This document shows positions 1-6,022 of a stretch of 10,801 bases of DNA, piece after piece. The stretch lies in assembly GCA_040830565.1 (NCBI GenBank), contig JBFOMC010000120.1, positions 1 through 10,801 on the forward strand. Direction: 5' to 3'. Under the pieces are notes generated by a model. It worked only from the letters and a program-made list of their open reading frames with translations, searched no databases and had not been told where the DNA came from. Position numbers and translations under genes: made by a program. Numbering within the stretch: position 1 is the stretch's first letter; every line of letters begins with the position of its first letter. Source of the DNA: JAFMPW01 sp040830565 (lineage in GTDB: Bacteria; Bacteroidota; Bacteroidia; Flavobacteriales; Flavobacteriaceae).

Positions 1-576
1 CATCTTAATTCCAATATCTAAAGCTTCTATTTTATAGGTATCATCTTCGTTTCCATAAAAATAAGGATCTGAAGTAGACACCTTAGCGGCCAATTCCAAA
101 ACGTCCATACTAGGCACTTTGGCCAACGCCTCTTTAAGCTTGTCTATATTATCAACTTCGGTAGATATTACCGCATTCATGGCGCCATGATCTCTAATGT
201 AACTTACCAGGGCTCTGGTGTCTACATCGGAAATAGCGAACAATTTATTTTTGTTTAAAAACTCCTCCAAGCTAGAATCCGTGTTCGGTCTTGAATAGTT
301 ATAACTGAAGTTTTTGCAGATTAGTCCGGCAATCTTAACAGAGTCTGATTCCGTTTCTTCATCATTTGCACCGTAATTACCAATATGCGCATTGGTAGTT
401 ACCATGAGTTGTCCAAAATAAGAAGGGTCTGTAAAGATCTCCTGGTAACCCGTCATTCCAGTATTAAAACAAACCTCTCCATAGGCTGTTCCAACTTGGT
501 CACCCACTGCCTTCCCGTAAAAAATTGTTCCGTCTGCCAGTAAGATTAGCGCTTTTCTCTTCGATTGATACTTCAT
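1..576 (-). CDS. carA: Carbamoyl-phosphate synthase small subunit, N-terminal part (runs off the left edge)
   Basis: CarA is the glutamine-hydrolysing subunit of carbamoyl-phosphate synthase. It passes ammonia to CarB for arginine and pyrimidine synthesis in the cytoplasm. The frame is open for all 192 codons from ATG (576-574) to base 1, so the gene is cut by the window edge. The visible part is the small-chain N-terminal domain: an opening LLADGTIFYGKAVG, then GEVCFNTGMTGYQEI and FTDPSYFGQ, then HIGNYGANDEE and the DVDTRALVSYIRDHGAMN block, all in the family order. The last residues (ALDIGIKM) match the start of the class I glutaminase domain, so the catalytic Cys-His-Glu part lies outside. 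It follows rplQ on the same strand but is separated by an intrinsic terminator, so it probably has its own promoter or depends on readthrough. A carA gene after rplQ is, from memory, common in Flavobacteriaceae. Confidence 0.95.
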   Translation of the reverse strand, partial: MKYQSKRKALILLADGTIFYGKAVGDQVGTAYGEVCFNTGMTGYQEIFTDPSYFGQLMVTTNAHIGNYGANDEETESDSVKIAGLICKNFSYNYSRPNTDSSLEEFLNKNKLFAISDVDTRALVSYIRDHGAMNAVISTEVDNIDKLKEALAKVPSMDVLELAAKVSTSDPYFYGNEDDTYKIEALDIGIKM

Positions 577-613
577 ACTTTACTTATAGGTTTTGAGTTT
601 GACAAAATAACAT

Positions 614-645
614 AAAAAAAGGATAGACTTTTAGGTCTATCCTTT
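614..645 (-). terminator. Rho-independent terminator at the end of the ribosomal operon
   Basis: On the minus strand, 28 nt after the rplQ stop codon, bases 645-635 pair perfectly with 628-618 (11 bp, core GGATAGAC/GTCTATCC). The loop is 6 nt (629-634). A run of seven U residues (620-614) follows, partly shared with the stem base. There is no U tract on the plus-strand side, so it acts in one direction only. Its place marks the 3' end of the superoperon and isolates carA. Confidence 0.88.
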
Positions 646-672
646 ACTAAAATTAAAGTTTTTATAAACATC

Positions 673-1200
673 TTATTCCTCAGAATCATCGGCTTTGGTT
701 TTGACTTCCGTTGCTTCTTCGGTTGCGACATCGGCTACAGGTGGTACCGTTGTCTTTTTAGCTCCACCTCTTCTACTTCTTCTGGTAGACTTCTTTTTAG
801 GCTTATCAGCGTTGTATAGCTCGTTAAAATCTACAAGCTCTATCATAGCCATATCAGCATTATCTCCCAGTCTGTTACCAAGCTTTATAATCCTGGTATA
901 TCCGCCAGGTCTGTCGCCCACTTTTTCCGAAACTGCTCCAAACAACTCCGTAACTGCATATTTATCTCTGAGACTTCTGAAAACTATACGTCTGTTATGT
1001 GTTCCCTTTTCAGTGCTCTTATTATTCTCGGCCTTAGACTTTGTGATCAGGGGTTCTATAAACACCTTCAATGCCTTCGCCTTAGCTACTGTTGTATTTA
1101 TCCTCTTGTGTTCAATCAAGGAACAGGCCATATTGGCTAACATTGCCTTCCTATGAGCTGTCTTTCGACTTAAATGATTGACTTTCTTACCGTGTCTCAT
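673..1200 (-). CDS. rplQ: 50S ribosomal protein L17 with long charged C-terminal tail
   Basis: L17 is a large-subunit protein that lies near the exit tunnel. The N-terminal half is the standard family core: MRHGKKVNHLSRKTAHRKAM at the start, then IEHKRINTTVAKAKALK and the RPGGYTRIIKLGNRLGDNADMA block up to about residue 122. The protein is 175 residues against about 120-127 in most bacteria. The surplus is a tail: a basic stretch at about 133-149 (KKKSTRRSRRGGAKK) and then an acidic Ala/Val/Glu/Asp-rich end (157-175). Long L17 tails are known in Bacteroidota. It is the last gene of the operon, 54 nt after rpoA and ahead of the terminator. The ATG at 1200 is fixed by the conserved MRHG start. 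Confidence 0.97.
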   Translation of the reverse strand: MRHGKKVNHLSRKTAHRKAMLANMACSLIEHKRINTTVAKAKALKVFIEPLITKSKAENNKSTEKGTHNRRIVFRSLRDKYAVTELFGAVSEKVGDRPGGYTRIIKLGNRLGDNADMAMIELVDFNELYNADKPKKKSTRRSRRGGAKKTTVPPVADVATEEATEVKTKADDSEE

Positions 1201-1254
1201 CGTTCTTTTCTATTTTCATCCTTGTCAGGGACTCTCCCATCCAATAGACTCAAA

Positions 1255-2247
1255 TTAATCTTTATCCAATTTGTATTTAGAAAGGTCCATACCAAAGTTA
1301 AGACCTTTATTGATAACAAGCTCCTCTAACTCGGTCAAAGATTTTTTACCAAAGTTTCGGAACTTCATTAAATCGTTCTTATTAAAGGAAACTAAGTCTC
1401 CTAAAGTGTCTACCTCAGCAGCTTTCAAACAATTTAGGGCTCTTACGGATAAATCCATATCTACCAATTTTGTTTTGAGCAACTGACGCATATGCAAGGA
1501 TTCCTCGTCATAGGTCTCAGTCTGCGCAATTTCATCTGCTTCTAGCGTAATACGCTCATCAGAGAAGAGCATAAAATGATGAATCAACACCTTTGCGGCT
1601 TCTGTAAGCGCATTTTTAGGGTGAATAGAACCATCTGTTACGATCTCAAAAACCAATTTCTCGTAATCAGTCTTTTGCTCTACCCTAAAGTTTTCAATGC
1701 TGTACTTTACGTTCTTTACCGGAGTAAAGATAGAATCTACAGCAATACTACCTAGGGGTGCATTTGATTTTTTGTTCTCTTCAGCAGGAACATATCCTCT
1801 ACCTTTTTCGATGATCACCTCCATGTTGATACTCACCTTGGGATCCATTTTGCAGATCACCAATTCAGGATTTAGAACCTGATATCCCGAGATAAACTTC
1901 TGAAAATCACCCGCAGTTAACTCGTCTTTTCCGCTTACGGAAATAGAAACTGTTTCTTCGTTAACATCGTCTATCTGTCTTTTGAAGCGTACCTGCTTCA
2001 GGTTAAGGATAATCTCTGTAACATCCTCAACAACGCCGTCGATAACAGAAAACTCGTGTTCTACCTTATCAATTCTTACAGAAGTGATTGCAAATCCTTC
2101 CAAAGATGAAAGCAATACTCTTCTTAATGCGTTCCCAACTGTCAATCCATAACCAGGTTCCAAAGGGCGAAATTCGAATTTCCCTTCGAAATCTGAGGAA
2201 TCAATCATTATAACTTTATCGGGTTTCTGAAAATTAAATAATGCCAT
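1255..2247 (-). CDS. rpoA: DNA-directed RNA polymerase subunit alpha
   Basis: The alpha subunit dimerises to start assembly of core RNA polymerase, and its C-terminal domain contacts promoter DNA and activators. At 330 residues it is full length. The N-terminal domain contains the dimerisation signature PGYGLTVGNALRRVLLSSL (31-49) and runs to about residue 230. After a linker, the C-terminal domain (about 255-320) has the helix-hairpin-helix arrangement. It includes SVRALNCLK, whose Arg269 is the likely counterpart of DNA-contacting Arg265 of E. coli, and KFRNFGKKSLTELEE. It is 19 nt after rpsD and 54 nt before rplQ, the usual alpha-operon place. Nothing looks damaged. The start is fixed by the usual short N-terminus (MALFNFQKPDKV), and the stop is TAA. 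Confidence 0.98.
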   Translation of the reverse strand: MALFNFQKPDKVIMIDSSDFEGKFEFRPLEPGYGLTVGNALRRVLLSSLEGFAITSVRIDKVEHEFSVIDGVVEDVTEIILNLKQVRFKRQIDDVNEETVSISVSGKDELTAGDFQKFISGYQVLNPELVICKMDPKVSINMEVIIEKGRGYVPAEENKKSNAPLGSIAVDSIFTPVKNVKYSIENFRVEQKTDYEKLVFEIVTDGSIHPKNALTEAAKVLIHHFMLFSDERITLEADEIAQTETYDEESLHMRQLLKTKLVDMDLSVRALNCLKAAEVDTLGDLVSFNKNDLMKFRNFGKKSLTELEELVINKGLNFGMDLSKYKLDKD

Positions 2248-2266
2248 AGTCTGGATCTGTGTTGAT

Positions 2267-2872
2267 TTATTTAGAGTATAACTCGACGATTAATTGTTCT
2301 TTAATATTTTCCGGAATCTGAATCCTTTCGGGAATAGAAACAAAGGTCCCCTCTTTCTTATCAGAATTCCAGGTAATCCATTCATATACGCTGCTGTTTG
2401 CACTAAGGGCATCTTGAATGGTCTGTAAGGATTTTGACTTTTCTCTTACACCAACCACATCTCCTGCTTTAAGTGAATAAGAAGGTATATTAACCAGCTC
2501 ACCATTTACGGTAATATGTCTGTGAGAAACCAATTGTCTGGCTCCGCTTCTGGTGTTAGCCAATCCCATTCTGTATACCACGTTATCTAAACGAGATTCG
2601 CACAATTGAAGTAACACCTCTCCTGTTACCCCCTTACTTCTGTTGGCCTTGGCAAACAAATTTCTAAATTGCTTCTCCAGAATACCATAAGTGTATTTGG
2701 CCTTTTGCTTCTCCATAAGCTGTACAGCATATTCCGATTTCTTGCCTCGGCGTCTGTTGTTACCATGCTGTCCTGGAGGATAATTCTTTTTCTCGAAAGA
2801 TTTGTCATCTCCGAAAATTGTTTCGCCAAACTTACGGGCGATCTTGGTTTTAGGTCCTGTATATCTTGCCAT
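2267..2872 (-). CDS. rpsD: 30S ribosomal protein S4 (zinc-free form)
   Basis: S4 is a primary 16S rRNA-binding protein that nucleates the body of the 30S subunit. In several bacteria it also represses its own operon by binding mRNA. It is 201 residues. The N-terminal domain (MARYTGPKTKIARKFGE, then YPPGQHG) is followed by the RNA-binding S4 domain at about 93-155 (SRLDNVVYRMGLANTRSGAR, then HITVNGELVNIPSY). The four-cysteine zinc site found near the N-terminus in some S4 proteins is absent; the only Cys here is residue 91. The gene is preceded by a 105-nt structured gap, unlike the tight spacing elsewhere, which suggests translation control at this point. It lies just before rpoA. The stop is TAA. 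Confidence 0.97.
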   Translation of the reverse strand: MARYTGPKTKIARKFGETIFGDDKSFEKKNYPPGQHGNNRRRGKKSEYAVQLMEKQKAKYTYGILEKQFRNLFAKANRSKGVTGEVLLQLCESRLDNVVYRMGLANTRSGARQLVSHRHITVNGELVNIPSYSLKAGDVVGVREKSKSLQTIQDALSANSSVYEWITWNSDKKEGTFVSIPERIQIPENIKEQLIVELYSK

Positions 2873-2885
2873 TTTCTATAGATTA

Positions 2886-2939
2886 GGAGATGTGATTATG
2901 AATTAAGGCTTATCCTTCGATAATCGTAACTACATCTCC
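2886..2939 (-). promoter_or_regulatory. Candidate structured leader of rpsD (possible S4 autoregulatory site)
   Basis: In the mRNA sense (minus strand), 2939-2932 (GGAGATGT) pairs perfectly with 2893-2886 (ACATCTCC). After a 6-nt one-sided bulge (2931-2926), 2925-2920 (GATTAT) pairs with 2899-2894 (ATAATC). An inner 4-bp stem (2917-2914 with 2908-2905) closes a 5-nt loop. The element ends 13 nt before the rpsD ATG, where a bound protein could block initiation. No U tract follows, so it does not look like a terminator. That S4 is the ligand is inference from its position and from S4 autoregulation in other phyla. Confidence 0.5.
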
Positions 2940-2949
2940 AGTGAAACTG

Positions 2950-2965
2950 CCATCTTATGTGATGG
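2950..2965 (-). promoter_or_regulatory. Small hairpin upstream in the rpsK-rpsD gap
   Basis: Bases 2965-2961 (CCATC on the minus strand) pair with 2954-2950 (GATGG) around a 6-nt loop. It starts 12 nt after the rpsK stop codon and lies just upstream of the larger rpsD leader hairpin. It has no U tract. It may be part of one composite leader fold, an mRNA-processing site, or chance. Confidence 0.3.
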
Positions 2966-2977
2966 GCTTTATTTTAA

Positions 2978-3370
2978 TTATACTCTTCTTCTTTTAGGAG
3001 GTCTACAGCCGTTGTGAGGTAGTGGAGTAACATCGATGATTTCTGCCACTTCTATCCCGGAGTTATGAACAGCACGTATTGCCGATTCTCTTCCGTTACC
3101 CGGCCCCTTAACATAAACCTTAACTTTTCTCAAGCCAGCTTCATGTGCTGTTTTAGCACATTCTTCAGCGGCAACCTGAGCAGCATAAGGGGTATTCTTT
3201 TTAGACCCTCTAAATCCCATTTTACCAGCAGAGGACCAGGAAATAACATCTCCCTTCTTGTTGGTCAATGAAATAATAATGTTGTTAAAGGAAGCTGTGA
3301 TATGGGCTTCTCCAACCGACTCCACAATAACCTTTCTCTTCCTTGTGCTCTTAGTACCTGTTTTTGCCAT
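2978..3370 (-). CDS. rpsK: 30S ribosomal protein S11
   Basis: S11 sits on the 30S platform and contacts 16S rRNA near the mRNA exit. It is 130 residues, the usual length. Recognisable blocks are HITASFNNIIISLTNKKGDV, SSAGKMGFRGSKKNTPYAAQ, KVKVYVKGPGNGRESAIRA and the C-terminal signature DVTPLPHNGCRPPKRRRV. The Asn-Gly pair in that signature corresponds to the isoaspartate site known in E. coli S11. It follows rpsM after a 72-nt gap and precedes rpsD after a 105-nt gap, both much longer than the spacings in the spc part of the cluster. The ATG at 3370 follows an A-rich stretch without a Shine-Dalgarno sequence. Confidence 0.98.
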   Translation of the reverse strand: MAKTGTKSTRKRKVIVESVGEAHITASFNNIIISLTNKKGDVISWSSAGKMGFRGSKKNTPYAAQVAAEECAKTAHEAGLRKVKVYVKGPGNGRESAIRAVHNSGIEVAEIIDVTPLPHNGCRPPKRRRV

Positions 3371-3442
3371 TTTTAATTGTATTGAAATGCCGTTTATTGA
3401 AAGGATCTGATCCTAATTCTTCTGGCGAGCTATTTCTATCTA

Positions 3443-3817
3443 TTATTTGGTTGCTTTTTTCTTGTTAGCAACTGTTTTTCTCTTTCCCTTTCTGGTTCTG
3501 GAATTGTTCTTAGTTCGCTGACCACGTAATGGAAGTCCGGCTCTATGACGCACACCTCTGTAGCATCCTATATCCATAAGACGCTTAATATTGAGCTGTG
3601 TTTCTGAGCGAAGTTCTCCTTCAATTTTATAGCTAGAAACCGCATCACGAATACGCCCAATTTCATCATCAGTCCATTCTGACACCTTGGTATCTTCGCT
3701 AACTTTGGCTTTTCCTAAAATCTCAAGAGCTCTGTTCTTACCTATACCATATATGTAGGTAAGCGCAATAACTCCTCTTTTTTGTTTTGGTATATCTACA
3801 CCTGCAATTCTTGCCAT
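3443..3817 (-). CDS. rpsM: 30S ribosomal protein S13
   Basis: S13 is a 30S head protein that contacts P-site tRNA and forms an intersubunit bridge. It is 124 residues. The N-terminus ARIAGVDIPKQKRGVIALTY and the GIGKNRALEILGKA helix-two-turns-helix region are typical. So are the central RLMDIGCYRGVRHRAGLPLRGQRT signature block and the very basic C-terminal tail (TRKGKRKTVANKKKATK) that reaches towards tRNA. Only 2 nt separate it from the rpmJ stop codon (TAA-TT-ATG), so translational coupling is likely. The start matches the conserved N-terminus. The stop is TAA. Confidence 0.98.
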   Translation of the reverse strand: MARIAGVDIPKQKRGVIALTYIYGIGKNRALEILGKAKVSEDTKVSEWTDDEIGRIRDAVSSYKIEGELRSETQLNIKRLMDIGCYRGVRHRAGLPLRGQRTKNNSRTRKGKRKTVANKKKATK

Positions 3818-3819
3818 AA

Positions 3820-3936
3820 TTACCCTTGTCTTTGTTTAAATCTAGGATTCTTTTTGTTGATTACGTACAACCTGCCTTTTCTGCGCACAATTTTGCACTC
3901 GGCACTTCTTTTCTTTATGGATGCTCTTACTTTCAT
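3820..3936 (-). CDS. rpmJ: 50S ribosomal protein L36 (zinc-free form)
   Basis: This 38-residue gene runs from ATG (3936-3934) to TAA (3822-3820). The translation begins MKVRASIKKRSAECKIVRRK and ends NPRFKQRQG, which aligns end to end with L36 without gaps. L36 is a small 50S protein that binds 23S rRNA. Zinc-binding L36 has ligands at about residues 11, 14, 27 and 33 (Cys, Cys, Cys, His). Here these positions are Ser, Cys, Asn and Phe, so three of four ligands are lost and zinc binding is unlikely. It lies between infA (12 nt upstream) and rpsM (2 nt downstream), the standard place. Confidence 0.95.
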   Translation of the reverse strand: MKVRASIKKRSAECKIVRRKGRLYVINKKNPRFKQRQG

Positions 3937-3948
3937 CTTCTTGAAATC

Positions 3949-4164
3949 TTAATATCTATATGTAATTCTAGCTTTGGTAAGGTCATAAGGACTCATTTCG
4001 AGCTTTACCTTATCTCCCGGAAGCAACTTGATATAATGCATCCGCATCTTACCAGAAATATGTGCCGTTACCACATGACCATTCTCCAGTTCTACTCTGA
4101 ACATGGCATTGGACAATGCTTCTATGATGCTGCCATCTTGCTCTATAGGTGCTTGTTTGGCCAT
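3949..4164 (-). CDS. infA: Translation initiation factor IF-1
   Basis: IF-1 is a single OB-fold protein that binds the 30S A site during initiation. It is 71 residues, the normal size. The family pattern is clear: MAKQAPIEQDGSIIEALSNA, then MFRVELENGHVVTAHISGKMR, then YIKLLPGDKVKLEMSPYDLT and the final RITYRY. The gene begins 3 nt after the secY stop codon (TAA-TTT-ATG) and is 12 nt upstream of rpmJ. No adk or map gene lies between secY and infA, unlike the Bacillus arrangement. If the secY amber codon stops translation, infA would lose coupling to upstream ribosomes, which could have polar effects. Confidence 0.98.
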   Translation of the reverse strand: MAKQAPIEQDGSIIEALSNAMFRVELENGHVVTAHISGKMRMHYIKLLPGDKVKLEMSPYDLTKARITYRY

Positions 4165-4167
4165 AAA

Positions 4168-5517
4168 TTATGCTACTTTTCTATTTTTACCTGTTTTCAT
4201 TAAACCGTCATAATGCCTATTTAGTAAATAGGAATTAACCTGTTGCACTGTATCAATGGCAACCCCTACCATAATTAGTAATGAGGTTCCTCCGTAAAAC
4301 AGTGCCCAACCCGGTTGTATATCCATTAATTTCACAACAACAGCGGGCAATACAGCCAGCAATGCGAGAAATATCGATCCCGGTAATGTGATCAAGGACA
4401 TGATTTTATCTAAAAAGTCCCCTGTCTCTTTTCCGGGACGTATTCCCGGTATAAAACCACCACTTCGTTTTAAATCATCCGCCATTTTATTCGTAGGTAC
4501 GGTAATGGCTGTGTAGAAGTAAGTGAATATGATAATCAAAACTCCAAACAAAATGTTGTATGCCAGTCCGAAAATATCCTGGAATTGTACTTCCATCCAT
4601 TGTCCTATGGCCGTATCATTAAAAGTTCTACCTAGTAAGCCGGGAGCAAACATAATGGCTTGCGCAAAAATAATCGGCATTACTCCAGACGCATTCATTT
4701 TTAAGGGAATGTACTGTCTTGAACTTGCCATATTCTTTTCATAACCTCCAGAGGCACTGCGCCTGGCATACTGCACGGGAATCCTCCTAGTAGCCATGAC
4801 CAGAAGAACACTAGCCAAGAGTACGATAAACAAAAGGATAACCTAAATAAGAAAAAAAAGGAGCCCGCCAGTATTGTTAGCAGTTCTTGAAATGAACTCT
4901 TGGACAAAAGATTGAGGCATGGTAGCAATGATACCTATCATAATAAGTAATGATATTCCATTACCAATACCCTTATCTGTAATCTTTTCTCCCAACCACA
5001 TGGCAAAAACACAACCGGTGACCAGAATAATTACCGAAGGAACAATAAAATTAAGCCCCTTGCCTAGCAAGAAGGCACTATCAGGTACACCAAGAGCTCC
5101 TAAACTGTAGAGATACGCTGGCGCCTGAACGATACAGATGGCAATCGTTAACCATCTGGTAATTTGATTTTTCGTTTTTCGTCCGCTTTCACCTTCCTTG
5201 TCAAGTTTTTGCAAATAAGGCACTGCTATACCCATTAACTGCACCACAATAGAAGCTGAGATATACGGCATAATCCCAAGGGCAAATACAGAGGCATTAG
5301 CGAATGCCCCGCCCGTGAAGGCATTAAGTATTCCCAGGATACCCTGATCTGCTCCCGTACTTGCCTGAAGTTCGGCAAGTTGGCCAGTATCTATACCAGG
5401 AAGCACCACCTGAGCACCAAAACGGTACACCAATAGCAGACCAAGGGTTACCAGAATTCTTCCCCTTAGCTCTTCTATCTTCCAGATATTTGATATGATC
5501 TCAAAAAACTTCTTCAT
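4168..5517 (-). pseudogene. secY: Preprotein translocase subunit SecY, interrupted by an in-frame amber codon
   Basis: SecY forms the protein-conducting channel of the inner membrane with SecE and SecG. From ATG at 5517 to TAA at 4168 the frame covers 449 codons, the normal length, but codon 225 is TAG (4845-4843). The first part (1-224) holds TM1 (about 20-40), the plug region (GILGILNAFTGGAFANASVF, 59-78), TM2 with MPYISASIVVQL, and TM3 to TM5 including KGIGNGISLLIMIGI. The second part continues in the same frame, with TM6 (VILLFIVLLASVLLVMA), the RRIPVQYA loop, TM7 (GVMPIIFAQAIMF), the functional cytosolic loop GGFIPGIRPGKET, and TM8 to TM10 with FYGGTSLLIMVGVAIDT. Nothing else is damaged, and there is no frameshift. 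A TTG at 4833-4831 could restart translation. As secY is essential, a base-call error, split protein or suppression must be considered. Confidence 0.9.
4843..4845 (-). other. secY: In-frame TAG codon inside secY (codon 225)
   Basis: The minus strand reads CTT ATT TAG GTT ATC, with SecY sequence on both sides in the same frame. A GAG to TAG change (one G to T) would explain it, because from memory Bacteroidota SecY proteins have Glu at this point (GGLxxxLIE). TAG is the true stop of rplE and rplX in this window, so amber is not simply reassigned. A run of eight T residues (4859-4852, minus strand) lies 6 nt upstream. Confidence 0.9.
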
Positions 5518-5531
5518 AGTTTAGTTATTCC

Positions 5532-5984
5532 TTATAAACTTATTGCTTCTCCACCGGCAGCTTCAATTGCAGCCTTGGCGCTGGCAGTAAATTTATGTAC
5601 AGTGACTTTTAAGGAAGCTTTTAACTCACCTCTGCCTAATATTTTAACTAAATCGTTCTTGTGTGCTAAACCATTATCTACCAAATCTTCAAGACTTACC
5701 GTCTTTTTCACCTTGCCATTGTCTGCAAGCTGTTGTAGGGTATCGATGTTAATCCCCGTGTATTCCTTACGGTTGATATTGGTAAAACCGAATTTAGGCA
5801 CGCGACGTTGCAATGGCATCTGACCTCCTTCAAACCCAAGCTTTTTGGAATAACCAGATCTGGATTTAGCCCCTTTATGACCTCTTGTGGCGGTACCGCC
5901 CTTACCAGAACCCTGACCTCTTCCTACAGTCTTGCCCGCCTTATGAATAGAGCCTTTGGCCGGTTTCAAATTACTTAAATTCAT
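5532..5984 (-). CDS. rplO: 50S ribosomal protein L15
   Basis: L15 is a 23S rRNA-binding protein needed late in 50S assembly. It is 150 residues. The N-terminal region is glycine- and basic-rich (LKPAKGSIHKAGKTVGRGQG, then SGKGGTATRGHKGAKSRSG) and forms the extended arm that enters rRNA. FEGGQMPLQRRVPKFGF follows, and the globular part ends at AKAAIEAAGGEAISL, the L15 signature end. It is 51 nt after rpmD and 14 nt before secY, the standard rpmD-rplO-secY order. The MNLSNLKPAKGS start is typical of Bacteroidota. The leader before it (AAAGAAGAACAG) is purine-rich without a clear Shine-Dalgarno core. Confidence 0.98.
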   Translation of the reverse strand: MNLSNLKPAKGSIHKAGKTVGRGQGSGKGGTATRGHKGAKSRSGYSKKLGFEGGQMPLQRRVPKFGFTNINRKEYTGINIDTLQQLADNGKVKKTVSLEDLVDNGLAHKNDLVKILGRGELKASLKVTVHKFTASAKAAIEAAGGEAISL

Positions 5985-6022
5985 CTGTTCTTCTTTATAT
6001 TCTTTTATTGCCTAAGCTATAC

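Noticed and set aside
695..1156. A 153-codon plus-strand frame opposite rplQ with a hydrophobic translation
   Set aside because: It is the antisense shadow of the L17 gene. Its Leu/Ser-rich product comes from Lys/Glu-rich sense codons, and it has no recognisable domain or promoter.
2626..2829. A 67-codon minus-strand frame inside rpsD
   Set aside because: It is an alternative frame fully within the intact S4 gene and has no conserved features of its own.
2886..2939. The rpsK-rpsD hairpin as an intrinsic terminator
   Set aside because: There is no U tract after the stem on either strand, and rpsD-rpoA-rplQ need transcription through it.
3826..4203. A 125-codon plus-strand frame covering infA and rpmJ
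   Set aside because: It is the complement of two clearly real genes on the other strand, and its translation has no family features.
4843..4845. Genome-wide reassignment of TAG to an amino acid
   Set aside because: rplE (8387-8385) and rplX (8941-8939) both end properly at TAG, with the next gene starting 1-2 nt later. The other 20 visible stops are TAA. A global code change is therefore unlikely.
4843..4859. A frameshift or transcriptional slippage at the T8 run (minus strand) as the cause of the broken secY
   Set aside because: The N-terminal part starting at 5517 and the C-terminal part before 4168 are in the same frame (5517 and 4833 differ by 228 whole codons). A single slip would lose SecY sequence on the far side, so a base substitution to TAG fits better.
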